Source: Toxonevra muliebris
Taxonomy: Eukaryota > Arthropoda > Insecta > Diptera > Pallopteridae
DNA length: 64,000 nt
NCBI GenBank assembly: GCA_963691655.1
Contig: OY829326.1
Location: 15,364,878 to 15,428,877 of the forward strand
Direction: 5' to 3'
This document shows, piece after piece, positions 10,251 to 24,200 of this stretch. The notes beneath the pieces are model-generated. The model ran no database searches. It was given only the letters and a program-made list of their open reading frames with translations, and was not told the DNA's origin. A program made the translations under genes and the position numbers. Position 1 is the stretch's first letter. Every line of letters begins with the position of its first letter.

Positions 10251-12854
10251 TACAGAAAAGGTGTCTGCGACAGTATAAAACGTCTTCTCCCCTATAGAAA
10301 AGGTGTCTCCGACAGTATAAAACGTCTTCTCCCCTATAGAAAAGGTGTCTCCGACAGTATAAAACGTCTTCTCCCCTATAGAAAAGGTGTCTCCGACAGT
10401 ATAAAACGTCTTCTCCCTTATAGAAAAGGTGTCTCCGACAGTATAAAACGTCTTCTCCCTTATAGAAAAGGTGTCTCCGACAGTATAAAATGTCTTCTCT
10501 CCTATAGAAAAGGTGTCTCCGACAGTATAAAACGTCTTCTCCCCTACAGAAAAGGTGTCTCCGACAGTATAAAACGTCTTCTCCCCTATAGAAAAGGTGT
10601 CTCCGACAGTATAAAACGTCTTCTCCCCTATAGAAAAGGTGTCTGCGACAGTATAAAACGTCTTCTCCCCTATAGAAAAGGTGTCTCCGACAGTATAAAA
10701 CGTCTTCTCCTCTATAGAAAAGGTGTCTCCGACAGTATAAAACGTCTTCTACCCTATAGAAAAGGTGTCTCCGACAGTATAAAACGTCTTCTCCCCTATA
10801 GAAAAGGTGTCTGCGACAGTATAAAACGTCTTCTCTCCTATAGAAAAGGTGTCTCCGACAGTATAAAACGTCTTCTCCCCTATAGAAAAGGTGTCTCCGA
10901 CAGTATAAAACGTCTTCTCCCCTATAGAAAAGGTGTCTGCGACAGTATAAAACGTCTTCTCCCCTATAGAAAAGGTGTCTCCGACAGTATAAAACGTCTT
11001 CTCCCCTATAGAAAAGGTGTCTCCGACAGTATAAAACGTCTTCTCCTCTATAGAAAAGGTGTCTCCGACAGTATAAATCGTCTTCTCCCCTATAGAAAAG
11101 GTGTCTCCGACAGTATAAAAGTCTTCTTCCCTATAGAAAAGGTGTCTCCGACAGTATAAATCGTCTTCTCTCCTATAGAAAAGGTGTCTCCGACAGTATA
11201 AATCGTCTTCTCCCCCATAGAAAAGGTGTCTCCGACAGTATAAAACGTCTTCTCCTCTATAGAAAAGGTGTCTCCGACAGTATAAAACGTCTTCTCCCCT
11301 ATAGAAAAGGTGTCTCCGACAGTATAAAACGTCTTCTCCCCTATAGAAAAGGTGTCTGCGACAGTATAAAACGTCTTCTCCCCCATAGAAAAGGTGTCTC
11401 CGACAGTATAAATCGCCTTCTCTCCTATAGAAAAGGTGTCTCCGACAGTATAAAACGTCTTCTCCCCTATAGAAAAGGTGTCTGCGACAGTATAAAACGT
11501 CTTCTCCCCTATAGAAAAGGTGTCTCCGACAGTATAAAACGTCTTCTCCCCTATAGAAAAGGTGTCTGCGACAGTATAAAACGTCTTCTCCCCTATAGAA
11601 AAGGTGTCTCCGACAGTATAAAACGTCTTCTCCCCTATAGAAAAGGTGTCTCCGACAGTATAAAACGTCTTCTCCTCTATAGAAAAGGTGTCTCCGACAG
11701 TATAAAACGTCTTCTCCCCTATAGAAAAGGTGTCTGCGACAGTATAAAACGTCTTCTCCCCTATAGAAGAGGTGTCTCCGACAGTATAAATCGTCTTCTC
11801 TCCTATAGAAAAGGTGTCTCCGACAGTATAAATCGTCTTCTCCCCCATAGAAAAGGTGTCTCCGACAGTATAAAACGTCTTCTCCCCTATAGAAAAGGTG
11901 TCTCCGACAGTATAAATCGTCTTCTCCCCCATAGAAAAGGTGTCTCCGACAGTATAAAACGTCTTCTCCCCTATATAAAAGGTGTCTCCGACAGTATAAA
12001 ACGTCTTCTCCCCTATAGAAAAGGTGTCTGCGACAGTATAAAACGTCTTCTCCCCTATAGAAAAGGTGTCTCCGACAGTATAAAACGTCTTCTCCCCTTT
12101 AGAAAAGGTGTCTCCGACAGTATAAAACGTCTTCTCCTCTATAGAAAAGGTGTCTCCGACAGTATAAAACGTCTTCTCCCCTATAGAAAAGGTGTCTCCG
12201 ACAGTATAAAACGTCTTCTCCCCTATAGAAAAGGTGTCTGCGACAGTATAAAAGTCTTCTTCCCTATAGAAAAGGTGTCTCCGACAGTATAAAACGTCTT
12301 CTCCCCTATAGAAAAGGTGTCTGCGACAGTATAAAATGTCTTCTCCCCTATAGAAAAGGTGTCTCCGACAGTATAAATCGTCTTCTCTCCTATAGAAAAG
12401 GTGTCTCCGACAGTATAAAACGTCTTCTCCCCTATAGAAAAGGTGTCTGCGACAGTATAAAACGTCTTCTCCCCTATAGAAAAGGTGTCTCCGACAGTAT
12501 AAAACGTCTTCTCCCCTATAGAAAAGGTGTCTCCGACAGTATAAAACGTCTTTTCCCCTATAGAAAAGGTGTCTCCGACAGTATAAAACGTCTTCTCCCC
12601 TATAGAAAAGGTGTCTGCGACAGTATAAAACGTCTTCTCCCTTATAGAAAAGGTGTCTCCGACAGTATAAATCGTCTTCTCTCCTATAGAAAAGGTGTCT
12701 GCGACAGTATAAAGGTCTTCTTCCCTATAGAAAAGGTGTCTCCGACAGTATAAAACGTCTTCTCCCTTATAGAAAAGGTGTCTCCGACAGTATAAATCGT
12801 CTTCTCTCCTATAGAAAAGGTGTCTCCGACAGTATAAAACGTCTTCTCCCCTAT

Positions 12855-12906
12855 AGAAAAGGTGTCTGCGACAGTAAAAAAACGTATAAAACGTTTGCTC
12901 TACTAT
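12855..12906 (+). repeat. 52-bp marker monomer M2
   Basis: The base composition and layout are the same as M1, including the A7 tract and the dyad AAACGT-ATAAA-ACGTTT. It is preceded by the order GCG-AAAGGTCTTCTTCC, CTT, T27/TCC, CCC and followed by four ordinary monomers and a 40-bp monomer at 13,075-13,114. Confidence 0.94.
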
Positions 12907-13074
12907 AGAAAAGGTGTCTCCGACAGTATAAAACGTCTTCTCCTCTATAGAAAAGGTGTCTCCGACAGTATAAAACGTCTTCTCCCCTATAGAAAAGGTG
13001 TCTCCGACAGTATAAAACGTCTTCTCCCCTATAGAAAAGGTGTCTCCGACAGTATAAAACGTCTTCTCCCCTAT

Positions 13075-13114
13075 AGAAAAGGTGTCTCCGACAGTATAAA
13101 AGTCTCTTCCCTAT
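13075..13114 (+). repeat. 40-bp short monomer after M2
   Basis: The same 40-bp form, four monomers after M2. It is followed by CTC and CCC, but then the CTACAG boundary of duplication copy 2 replaces the usual T27/TCC monomer. The duplication joint therefore lies within about 80 bp downstream. Confidence 0.92.
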
Positions 13115-15883
13115 AGAAAAGGTGTCTCCGACAGTATAAAACGTCTTCTCCTCTATAGAAAAGGTGTCTCCGACAGTATAAAACGTCTTCTCCCCTACAG
13201 AAAAGGTGTCTGCGACAGTATAAAACGTCTTCTCCCCTATAGAAAAGGTGTCTCCGACAGTATAAAACGTCTTCTCCCCTATAGAAAAGGTGTCTCCGAC
13301 AGTATAAAACGTCTTCTCCCCTATAGAAAAGGTGTCTCCGACAGTATAAAACGTCTTCTCCCTTATAGAAAAGGTGTCTCCGACAGTATAAAACGTCTTC
13401 TCCCTTATAGAAAAGGTGTCTCCGACAGTATAAAATGTCTTCTCTCCTATAGAAAAGGTGTCTCCGACAGTATAAAACGTCTTCTCCCCTACAGAAAAGG
13501 TGTCTCCGACAGTATAAAACGTCTTCTCCCCTATAGAAAAGGTGTCTCCGACAGTATAAAACGTCTTCTCCCCTATAGAAAAGGTGTCTGCGACAGTATA
13601 AAACGTCTTCTCCCCTATAGAAAAGGTGTCTCCGACAGTATAAAACGTCTTCTCCTCTATAGAAAAGGTGTCTCCGACAGTATAAAACGTCTTCTACCCT
13701 ATAGAAAAGGTGTCTCCGACAGTATAAAACGTCTTCTCCCCTATAGAAAAGGTGTCTGCGACAGTATAAAACGTCTTCTCTCCTATAGAAAAGGTGTCTC
13801 CGACAGTATAAAACGTCTTCTCCCCTATAGAAAAGGTGTCTCCGACAGTATAAAACGTCTTCTCCCCTATAGAAAAGGTGTCTGCGACAGTATAAAACGT
13901 CTTCTCCCCTATAGAAAAGGTGTCTCCGACAGTATAAAACGTCTTCTCCCCTATAGAAAAGGTGTCTCCGACAGTATAAAACGTCTTCTCCTCTATAGAA
14001 AAGGTGTCTCCGACAGTATAAATCGTCTTCTCCCCTATAGAAAAGGTGTCTCCGACAGTATAAAAGTCTTCTTCCCTATAGAAAAGGTGTCTCCGACAGT
14101 ATAAATCGTCTTCTCTCCTATAGAAAAGGTGTCTCCGACAGTATAAATCGTCTTCTCCCCCATAGAAAAGGTGTCTCCGACAGTATAAAACGTCTTCTCC
14201 TCTATAGAAAAGGTGTCTCCGACAGTATAAAACGTCTTCTCCCCTATAGAAAAGGTGTCTCCGACAGTATAAAACGTCTTCTCCCCTATAGAAAAGGTGT
14301 CTGCGACAGTATAAAACGTCTTCTCCCCCATAGAAAAGGTGTCTCCGACAGTATAAATCGCCTTCTCTCCTATAGAAAAGGTGTCTCCGACAGTATAAAA
14401 CGTCTTCTCCCCTATAGAAAAGGTGTCTGCGACAGTATAAAACGTCTTCTCCCCTATAGAAAAGGTGTCTCCGACAGTATAAAACGTCTTCTCCCCTATA
14501 GAAAAGGTGTCTGCGACAGTATAAAACGTCTTCTCCCCTATAGAAAAGGTGTCTCCGACAGTATAAAACGTCTTCTCCCCTATAGAAAAGGTGTCTCCGA
14601 CAGTATAAAACGTCTTCTCCTCTATAGAAAAGGTGTCTCCGACAGTATAAAACGTCTTCTCCCCTATAGAAAAGGTGTCTGCGACAGTATAAAACGTCTT
14701 CTCCCCTATAGAAGAGGTGTCTCCGACAGTATAAATCGTCTTCTCTCCTATAGAAAAGGTGTCTCCGACAGTATAAATCGTCTTCTCCCCCATAGAAAAG
14801 GTGTCTCCGACAGTATAAAACGTCTTCTCCCCTATAGAAAAGGTGTCTCCGACAGTATAAATCGTCTTCTCCCCCATAGAAAAGGTGTCTCCGACAGTAT
14901 AAAACGTCTTCTCCCCTATATAAAAGGTGTCTCCGACAGTATAAAACGTCTTCTCCCCTATAGAAAAGGTGTCTGCGACAGTATAAAACGTCTTCTCCCC
15001 TATAGAAAAGGTGTCTCCGACAGTATAAAACGTCTTCTCCCCTATAGAAAAGGTGTCTCCGACAGTATAAAACGTCTTCTCCTCTATAGAAAAGGTGTCT
15101 CCGACAGTATAAAACGTCTTCTCCCCTATAGAAAAGGTGTCTCCGACAGTATAAAACGTCTTCTCCCCTATAGAAAAGGTGTCTGCGACAGTATAAAAGT
15201 CTTCTTCCCTATAGAAAAGGTGTCTCCGACAGTATAAAACGTCTTCTCCCCTATAGAAAAGGTGTCTGCGACAGTATAAAATGTCTTCTCCCCTATAGAA
15301 AAGGTGTCTCCGACAGTATAAATCGTCTTCTCTCCTATAGAAAAGGTGTCTCCGACAGTATAAAACGTCTTCTCCCCTATAGAAAAGGTGTCTGCGACAG
15401 TATAAAACGTCTTCTCCCCTATAGAAAAGGTGTCTGCGACAGTATAAAACGTCTTCTCCCCTATAGAAAAGGTGTCTCCGACAGTATAAAACGTCTTCTC
15501 CCCTATAGAAAAGGTGTCTCCGACAGTATAAAACGTCTTCTCCCCTATAGAAAAGGTGTCTCCGACAGTATAAAACGTCTTTTCCCCTATAGAAAAGGTG
15601 TCTCCGACAGTATAAAACGTCTTCTCCCCTATAGAAAAGGTGTCTGCGACAGTATAAAACGTCTTCTCCCTTATAGAAAAGGTGTCTCCGACAGTATAAA
15701 TCGTCTTCTCTCCTATAGAAAAGGTGTCTGCGACAGTATAAAGGTCTTCTTCCCTATAGAAAAGGTGTCTCCGACAGTATAAAACGTCTTCTCCCTTATA
15801 GAAAAGGTGTCTCCGACAGTATAAATCGTCTTCTCTCCTATAGAAAAGGTGTCTCCGACAGTATAAAACGTCTTCTCCCCTAT

Positions 15884-15935
15884 AGAAAAGGTGTCTGCGA
15901 CAGTAAAAAAACGTATAAAACGTTTGCTCTACTAT
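15884..15935 (+). repeat. 52-bp marker monomer M3
   Basis: The same 52-bp form as M2 in the same flanking order, 3,029 bp downstream of it. It is followed by four ordinary monomers and the 40-bp monomer at 16,104-16,143. Confidence 0.94.
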
Positions 15936-16103
15936 AGAAAAGGTGTCTCCGACAGTATAAAACGTCTTCTCCTCTATAGAAAAGGTGTCTCCGACAGTAT
16001 AAAACGTCTTCTCCCCTATAGAAAAGGTGTCTCCGACAGTATAAAACGTCTTCTCCCCTATAGAAAAGGTGTCTCCGACAGTATAAAACGTCTTCTCCCC
16101 TAT

Positions 16104-16143
16104 AGAAAAGGTGTCTCCGACAGTATAAAAGTCTCTTCCCTAT
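16104..16143 (+). repeat. 40-bp short monomer after M3
   Basis: The 40-bp form four monomers after M3, followed by the full CTC, CCC, T27/TCC, CTC, CCC order seen after 430, 27,698 and 39,211. Confidence 0.92.
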
Positions 16144-19100
16144 AGAAAAGGTGTCTCCGACAGTATAAAACGTCTTCTCCTCTATAGAAAAGGTGTCTCC
16201 GACAGTATAAAACGTCTTCTCCCCTATAGAAAAGGTGTCTCCGACAGTATAAATCGTCTTCTCTCCTATAGAAAAGGTGTCTCCGACAGTATAAAACGTC
16301 TTCTCCTCTATAGAAAAGGTGTCTCCGACAGTATAAAACGTCTTCTCCCCTATAGAAAAGGTGTCTCCGACAGTATAAAACGTCTTCTCCTCTATAGAAA
16401 AGGTGTCTCCGACAGTATAAAACGTCTTCTCCCCTATAGAAAAGGTGTCTGCGACAGTATAAAAGTCTTCTTCCCTATAGAAAAGGTGTCTCCGACAGTA
16501 TAAATCGTCTTCTCTCCTATAGAAAAGGTGTCTCCGACAGTATAAATCGTCTTCTCCCCTATAGAAAAGGTGTCTGCGACAGTATAAAAGTCTTCTTCCC
16601 TATAGAAAAGGTGTCTCCGACAGTATAAAACGTCTTCTCCTCTATAGAAAAGGTGTCTCCGACAGTATAAAACGTCTTCTCCCCTATAGAAAAGGTGTCT
16701 GCGACAGTATAAAAGTCTTCTTCCCTATAGAAAAGGTGTCTCCGACAGTATAAATCGTCTTCTCTCCTATAGAAAAGGTGTCTCCGACAGTATAAAATGT
16801 CTTCTCCCCTATAGAAAAGGTGTCTCCGACAGTATAAAACGTCTTCTCTCCTATAGAAAAGGTGTCTCCGACAGTATAAAACGTCTTCTCTCCTATAGAA
16901 AAGGTGTCTCCGACAGTATAAAACGTCTTCTCCCCTATAGAAAAGGTGTCTCCGACAGTATAAAACGTCTTCTCCCCTATAGAAAAGGTGTCTCCGACAG
17001 TATAAAACGTCTTCTCCCCTATAGAAAAGGTGTCTGCGACAGTATAAAACGTCTTCTCCCCTATAGAAAAGGTGTCTGCGACAGTATAAAACGTCTTCTC
17101 CCCTACAGAAAAGGTGTCTGCGACAGTATAAAACGTCTTCTCCCCTATAGAAAAGGTGTCTCCGACAGTATAAAACGTCTTCTCCCCTATAGAAAAGGTG
17201 TCTCCGACAGTATAAAACGTCTTCTCCCCTATAGAAAAGGTGTCTCCGACAGTATAAAACGTCTTCTCCCTTATAGAAAAGGTGTCTCCGACAGTATAAA
17301 ACGTCTTCTCCCTTATAGAAAAGGTGTCTCCGACAGTATAAAATGTCTTCTCTCCTATAGAAAAGGTGTCTCCGACAGTATAAAACGTCTTCTCCCCTAC
17401 AGAAAAGGTGTCTCCGACAGTATAAAACGTCTTCTCCCCTATAGAAAAGGTGTCTCCGACAGTATAAAACGTCTTCTCCCCTATAGAAAAGGTGTCTCCG
17501 ACAGTATAAAACGTCTTCTCCTCTATAGAAAAGGTGTCTCCGACAGTATAAAAAATCTTCTCCTCTATAGAAAAGGTGTCTCCGACAGTATAAAACGTCT
17601 TCTCCCCTATAGAAAAGGTGTCTCCGACAGTATAAAAGTCTTCTTCCCTATAGAAAAGGTGTCTCCGACAGTATAAAACGTCTTCTCCTCTATAGAAAAG
17701 GTGTCTCCGACAGTATAAAACGTCTTCTCCCCTATAGAAAAGGTGTCTCCGACAGTATAAAACGTCTTCTCCCCTATAGAAAAGGTGTCTCCGACAGTAT
17801 AAATCGTCTTCTCTCCTATAGAAAAGGTGTCTCCGACAGTATAAAACGTCTTCTCCCCTATAGAAAAGGTGTCTGCGACAGTATAAAACGTCTTCTCCCC
17901 TATAGAAAAGGTGTCTCCGACAGTATAAAACGTCTTCTCCTCTATAGAAAAGGTGTCTGCGACAGTATAAAACGTCTTCTCCCCTATAGAAAAGGTGTCT
18001 CCGACAGTATAAATCGTCTTCTCCCCTATAGAAAAGGTGTCTCCGACAGTATAAAAGTCTTCTTCCCTATAGAAAAGGTGTCTCCGACAGTATAAATCGT
18101 CTTCTCTCCTATAGAAAAGGTGTCTCCGACAGTATAAAACGTCTTCTCCTCTATAGAAAAGGTGTCTCCGACAGTATAAAACGTCTTCTCCCCTATAGAA
18201 AAGGTGTCTCCGACAGTATAAAACGTCTTCTCCCCTATAGAAAAGGTGTCTGCGACAGTATAAAACGTCTTCTCCCCTATAGAAAAGGTGTCTGCGACAG
18301 TATAAAACGTCTTCTCCCCTATAGAAAAGGTGTCTCCGACAGTATAAAACGTCTTCTCCCCTATAGAAAAGGTGTCTCCGACAGTATAAAAGTCTTCTTC
18401 CCTATAGAAAAGGTGTCTCCGACAGTATAAAACGTCTTCTCCTCTATAGAAAAGGTGTCTCCGACAGTATAAAACGTCTTCTCCTCTATAGAAAAGGTGT
18501 CTCCGACAGTATAAAACGTCTTCTCCCCTATAGAAAAGGTGTCTCCGACAGTATAAAACGTCTTCTCCCCTATAGAAAAGGTGTCTCCGACAGTATAAAA
18601 GTCTTCTTCCCTATAGAAAAGGTGTCTCCGACAGCATAAAACGTCTTCTCTCCTATAGAAAAGGTGTCTCCGACAGTATAAAAGTCTTCTTCCCTATAGA
18701 AAAGGTGTCTCCGACAGTATAAAACGTCTTCTCCTCTATAGAAAAGGTGTCTCCGACAGTATAAAACGTCTTCTCCCCTATAGAAAAGGTGTCTCCGACA
18801 GTATAAAACGTCTTCTCCCCTATAGAAAAGGTGTCTGCGACAGTATAAAACGTCTTCTCCCCTATAGAAAAGGTGTCTCCGACAGTATAAAACGTCTTCT
18901 CCTCTATAGAAAAGGTGTCTCCGACAGTATAAAACGTCTTCTCCCCTATAGAAAAGGTGTCTGCGACAGTATAAAACGTCTTCTCCCCTATAGAAAAGGT
19001 GTCTCCGACAGTATAAAACGTCTTCTCCCCTATAGAAAAGGTGTCTGCGACAGTATAAAACGTCTTCTCCCCTATAGAAAAGGTGTCTCCGACAGTATAA

Positions 19101-21170
19101 AACGTCTTCTCCTCTATAGAAAAGGTGTCTCCGACAGTATAAAACGTCTTCTCCCCTATAGAAAAGGTGTCTGCGACAGTATAAAACGTCTTCTCCCCTA
19201 TAGAAGAGGTGTCTGCGACAGTATAAAACGTCTTCTCCCCTATAGAAAAGGTGTCTCCGACAGTATAAAACGTCTTCTCCCTTATAGAAAAGGTGTCTCC
19301 GACAGTATAAATCGTCTTCTCTCCTATAGAAAAGGTGTCTCCGACAGTATAAAACGTCTTCTCCTCTATAGAAAAGGTGTCTCCGACAGTATAAAACGTC
19401 TTCTCCCCTATAGAAAAGGTGTCTGCGACAGTATAAAACGTCTTCTCCCCTATAGAAGAGGTGTCTGCGACAGTATAAAACGTCTTCTCCCCTATAGAAA
19501 AGGTGTCTCCGACAGTATAAAACGTCTTCTCCCTTATAGAAAAGGTGTCTCCGACAGTATAAAACGTCTTCTCCCCTATAGAAAAGGTGTCTCCGACAGT
19601 ATAAAAGTCTTCTTCCCTATAGAAAAGGTGTCTCCGACAGCATAAAACGTCTTCTCCCCTATAGAAAAGGTGTCTCCGACAGTATAAAACGTCTTCTCCC
19701 CTATAGAAAAGGTGTCTCCGACAGTATAAAAGTCTTCTTCCCTATAGAAAAGGTGTCTCCGACAGCATAAAACGTCTTCTCTCCTATAGAAAAGGTGTCT
19801 CCGACAGTATAAAAGTCTTCTTCCCTATAGAAAAGGTGTCTCCGACAGTATAAAACGTCTTCTCCTCTATAGAAAAGGTGTCTCCGACAGTATAAAACGT
19901 CTTCTCCCCTATAGAAAAGGTGTCTCCGACAGTATAAAACGTCTTCTCCCCTATAGAAAAGGTGTCTCCGACAGTATAAAACGTCTTCTCCCCTATAGAA
20001 AAGGTGTCTGCGACAGTATAAAACGTCTTCTCCCCTATAGAAAAGGTGTCTCCGACAGTATAAAACGTCTTCTCCTCTATAGAAAAGGTGTCTCCGACAG
20101 CATAAAACGTCTTCTCCCCTATAGAAAAGGTGTCTGCGACAGTATAAAACGTCTTCTCCCCTATAGAAAAGGTGTCTCCGACAGTATAAAACGTCTTCTC
20201 CTCTATAGAAAAGGTGTCTCCGACAGTATAAAACGTCTTCTCCCCTATAGAAAAGGTGTCTGCGACAGTATAAAACGTCTTCTCCCCTATAGAAGAGGTG
20301 TCTGCGACAGTATAAAACGTCTTCTCCCCTATAGAAAAGGTGTCTCCGACAGTATAAAACGTCTTCTCCCCTATAGAAAAGGTGTCTCCGACAGTATAAA
20401 ACGTCTTCTCCCTTATAGAAAAGGTGTCTCCGACAGTATAAATCGTCTTCTCTCCTATAGAAAAGGTGTCTCCGACAGTATAAAACGTCTTCTCCCCTAT
20501 AGAAAAGGTGTCTCCGACAGTATAAAACGTCTTCTCCCCTATAGAAAAGGTGTCTGCGACAGTATAAAACGTCTTCTCCCCTATAGAAAAGGTGTCTCCG
20601 ACAGTATAAAACGTCTTCTCCCCTATAGAAAAGGTGTCTCCGACAGTATAAAAGTCTTCTTCCCTATAGAAAAGGTGTCTCCGACAGCATAAAACGTCTT
20701 CTCCTCTATAGAAAAGGTGTCTCCGACAGTATAAAACGTCTTCTCCCCTATAGAAAAGGTGTCTGCGACAGTATAAAAGTCTTCTTCCCTATAGAAAAGG
20801 TGTCTCCGACAGTATAAAACGTCTTCTCCCCTATAGAAAAGGTGTCTGCGACAGTATAAAATGTCTTCTCCCCTATAGAAAAGGTGTCTCCGACAGTATA
20901 AATCGTCTTCTCTCCTATAGAAAAGGTGTCTCCGACAGTATAAAACGTCTTCTCCCCTATAGAAAAGGTGTCTGCGACAGTATAAAACGTCTTCTCCCCT
21001 ATAGAAAAGGTGTCTCCGACAGTATAAAACGTCTTCTCCCCTATAGAAAAGGTGTCTCCGACAGTATAAAACGTCTTCTCCCCTATAGAAAAGGTGTCTG
21101 CGACAGTATAAAACGTCTTCTCCCCTATAGAAAAGGTGTCTCCGACAGTATAAAACGTCTTCTCCCCTAT

Positions 21171-21231
21171 AGAAAAGGTGTCTCCGACAGTATAAAACGT
21201 CTCCGACAGTATAAAACGTCTTCTCCCCTAT
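21171..21231 (+). repeat. 61-bp monomer with 19-bp internal duplication (D1)
   Basis: The 19-bp block GTCTCCGACAGTATAAAAC occurs twice in a row (21,180-21,198 and 21,199-21,217), giving a 61-bp monomer. The duplicated block spans the distance between the two GTCT motifs of the normal monomer (positions 10-13 and 29-32). Unequal pairing of those short matches is the simplest explanation. Confidence 0.95.
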
Positions 21232-24200
21232 AGAAAAGGTGTCTCCGACAGTATAAAACGTCTTCTCCCCTATAGAAAAGGTGTCTGCGACAGTATAAAA
21301 CGTCTTCTCCCCTATAGAAAAGGTGTCTCCGACAGTATAAATCGCCTTCTCTCCTATAGAAAAGGTGTCTCCGACAGTATAAATCGTTTTCTCTCCTATA
21401 GAAAAGGTGTCTCCGACAGTATAAATCGTCTTCTCCCCTATAGAAAAGGTGTCTCCGACAGTATAAAACGTCTTCTCCCCTATAGAAAAGGTGTCTCCGA
21501 CAGTATAAATCGTCTTCTCTGCTATAGAAAAGGTGTCTCCGACAGTATAAAACGTCTTCTCCTCTATAGAAAAGGTGTCTCCGACAGTATAAAACGTCTT
21601 CTCCCCTACAGAAAAGGTGTCTGCGACAGTATAAAACGTCTTCTCCCCTATAGAAAAGGTGTCTCCGACAGTATAAAACGTCTTCTCCCTTATAGAAAAG
21701 GTGTCTCCGACAGTATAAAACGTCTTCTCCCTTATAGAAAAGGTGTCTCCGACAGTATAAAATGTCTTCTCTCCTATAGAAAAGGTGTCTCCGACAGTAT
21801 AAAACGTCTTCTCCCCTACAGAAAAGGTGGCTCCGACAGTATAAAACGTCTTCTCCCCTATAGAAAAGGTGTCTCCGACAGTATAAAACGTCTTCTCCCC
21901 TATAGAAAAGGTGTCTCCGACAGTATAAAACGTCTTCTCCTCTATAGAAAAGGTGTCTCCGACAGTATAAAAAATTTTCTCCTCTATAGAAAAGGTGTCT
22001 CCGACAGTATAAAACGTCTTCTCCCCTATAGAAAAGGTGTCTCCGACAGTATAAAAGTCTTCTTCCCTATAGAAAAGGTGTCTCCGACAGTATAAAACGT
22101 CTTCTCTCCTATAGAAAAGGTGTCTCCGACAGTATAAAAGTCTTCTTCCCTATAGAAAAGGTGTCTCCGACAGTATAAAACGTCTTCTCCTCTATAGAAA
22201 AGGTGTCTCCGACAGTATAAAACGTCTTCTCCCCTATAGAAAAGGTGTCTCCGACAGTATAAAACGTCTTCTCCCCTATAGAAAAGGTGTCTCCGACAGT
22301 ATAAAACGTCTTCTCCCCTATAGAAAAGGTGTCTGCGACAGTATAAAATGTCTTCTCCCCTATAGAAAAGGTGTCTCCGACAGTATAAATCGTCTTCTCT
22401 CCTATAGAAAAGGTGTCTCCGACAGTATAAAACGTCTTCTCCCCTATAGAAAAGGTGTCTGCGACAGTATAAAACGTCTTCTCCCCTATAGAAAAGGTGT
22501 CTGCGACAGTATAAAACGTCTTCTCCCCTATAGAAAAGGTGTCTCCGACAGTATAAAACGTCTTCTCCTCTATAGAAAAGGTGTCTGCGACAGTATAAAA
22601 CGTCTTCTCCCCTATAGAAAAGGTGTCTCCGACAGTATAAATCGTCTTCTCCCCTATAGAAAAGGTGTCTCCGACAGTATAAAAGTCTTCTTCCCTATAG
22701 AAAAGGTGTCTCCGACAGTATAAATCGTCTTCTCTCCTATAGAAAAGGTGTCTCCGACAGTATAAATCGTCTTCTCCCCCATAGAAAAGGTGTCTCCGAC
22801 AGTATAAAACGTCTTCTCCCCTATAGAAAAGGTGTCTCCGACAGTATAAAACGTCTTCTCCTCTATAGAAAAGGTGTCTGCGACAGTATAAAATGTCTTC
22901 TCCCCTATAGAAAAGGTGTCTCCGACAGTATAAAACGTCTTCTCCCCTATAGAAAAGGTGTCTGCGACAGTATAAAACGTCTTCTCCCCTATAGAAAAGG
23001 TGTCTCCGACAGTATAAAACGTCTTCTCTCCTATAGAAAAGGTGTCTCCGACAGTATAAAAGTCTTCTTCCCTATAGAAAAGGTGTCTCCGACAGTATAA
23101 AACGTCTTCTCCTCTATAGAAAAGGTGTCTCCGACAGTATAAAACGTCTTCTCCTCTATAGAAAAGGTGTCTCCGACAGTATAAAAAATCTTCTCCTCTA
23201 TAGAAAAGGTGTCTCCGACAGTATAAAACGTCTTCTCCCCTATAGAAAAGGTGTCTCCGACAGTATAAAACGTCTTCTCCCCTATAGAAAAGGTGTCTCC
23301 GACAGTATAAAACGTCTTCTCCTCTATAGAAAAGGTGTCTCCGACAGTATAAAACGTCTTCTCCCCTATAGAAAAGGTGTCTCCGACAGTATAAAAGTCT
23401 TCTTCCCTATAGAAAAGGTGTCTCCGACAGTATAAAACGTCTTCTCCTCTATAGAAAAGGTGTCTCCGACAGTATAAAACGTCTTCTCCCCTATAGAAAA
23501 GGTGTCTCCGACAGTATAAAACGTCTTCTCCTCTATAGAAAAGGTGTCTCCGACAGTATAAAACGTCTTCTCCCCTATAGAAAAGGTGTCTCCGACAGTA
23601 TAAAAGTCTTCTTCCCTATAGAAAAGGTGTCTCCGACAGTATAAAACGTCTTCTCCTCTATAGAAAAGGTGTCTGCGACAGTATAAAACGTCTTCTCCCC
23701 TATAGAAAAGGTGTCTCCGACAGTATAAAACGTCTTCTCCTCTATAGAAAAGGTGTCTGCGACAGTATAAAACGTCTTCTCCCCTATAGAAAAGGTGTCT
23801 CCGACAGTATAAATCGTCTTCTCCCCTATAGAAAAGGTGTCTCCGACAGTATAAAAGTCTTCTTCCCTATAGAAAAGGTGTCTCCGACAGTATAAATCGT
23901 CTTCTCTCCTATAGAAAAGGTGTCTCCGACAGTATAAATCGTCTTCTCCCCCATAGAAAAGGTGTCTCCGACAGTATAAAACGTCTTCTCCCCTATAGAA
24001 AAGGTGTCTCCGACAGTATAAAAGTCTTCTTCCCTATAGAAAAGGTGTCTCCGACAGTATAAAACGTCTTCTCCTCTATAGAAAAGGTGTCTCCGACAGT
24101 ATAAAACGTCTTCTCCCCTATAGAAAAGGTGTCTCCGACAGTATAAAACGTCTTCTCCCCTATAGAAAAGGTGTCTGCGACAGTATAAAACGTCTTCTCC

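Larger units (their letters stand above)
10251..13195 (+). repeat. Tandem duplication C, copy 1 (2,945 bp)
   Basis: The unit starts at the CTACAG boundary at 10,251 and repeats from 13,196. Shifts of exactly 2,945 bp link rare landmarks: CTTCTACCC at 10,751 and 13,696, and CTATATAAAAGG near 11,971 and 14,916. The length is accounted for by 70 monomers: one 52-bp marker (+10), one 40-bp form (-2) and three 41-bp forms (-3). A private CCCCTTTAG lies near 12,097. Confidence 0.92.
13196..16224 (+). repeat. Tandem duplication C, copy 2 (3,029 bp)
   Basis: This is a second copy of 10,251-13,195. It is 84 bp longer because two ordinary monomers were added at about 15,420-15,540: copy 1 reads G14, C14, C14 before the CTTTTCCCC monomer, while copy 2 reads G14, G14, C14, C14, C14. 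Before that point the shift is 2,945 bp; after it, marker M3 lies 3,029 bp from M2. Copy 1's private CCCCTTTAG is normal here. After its 40-bp monomer the array continues with the usual T27/TCC order. Confidence 0.92.
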
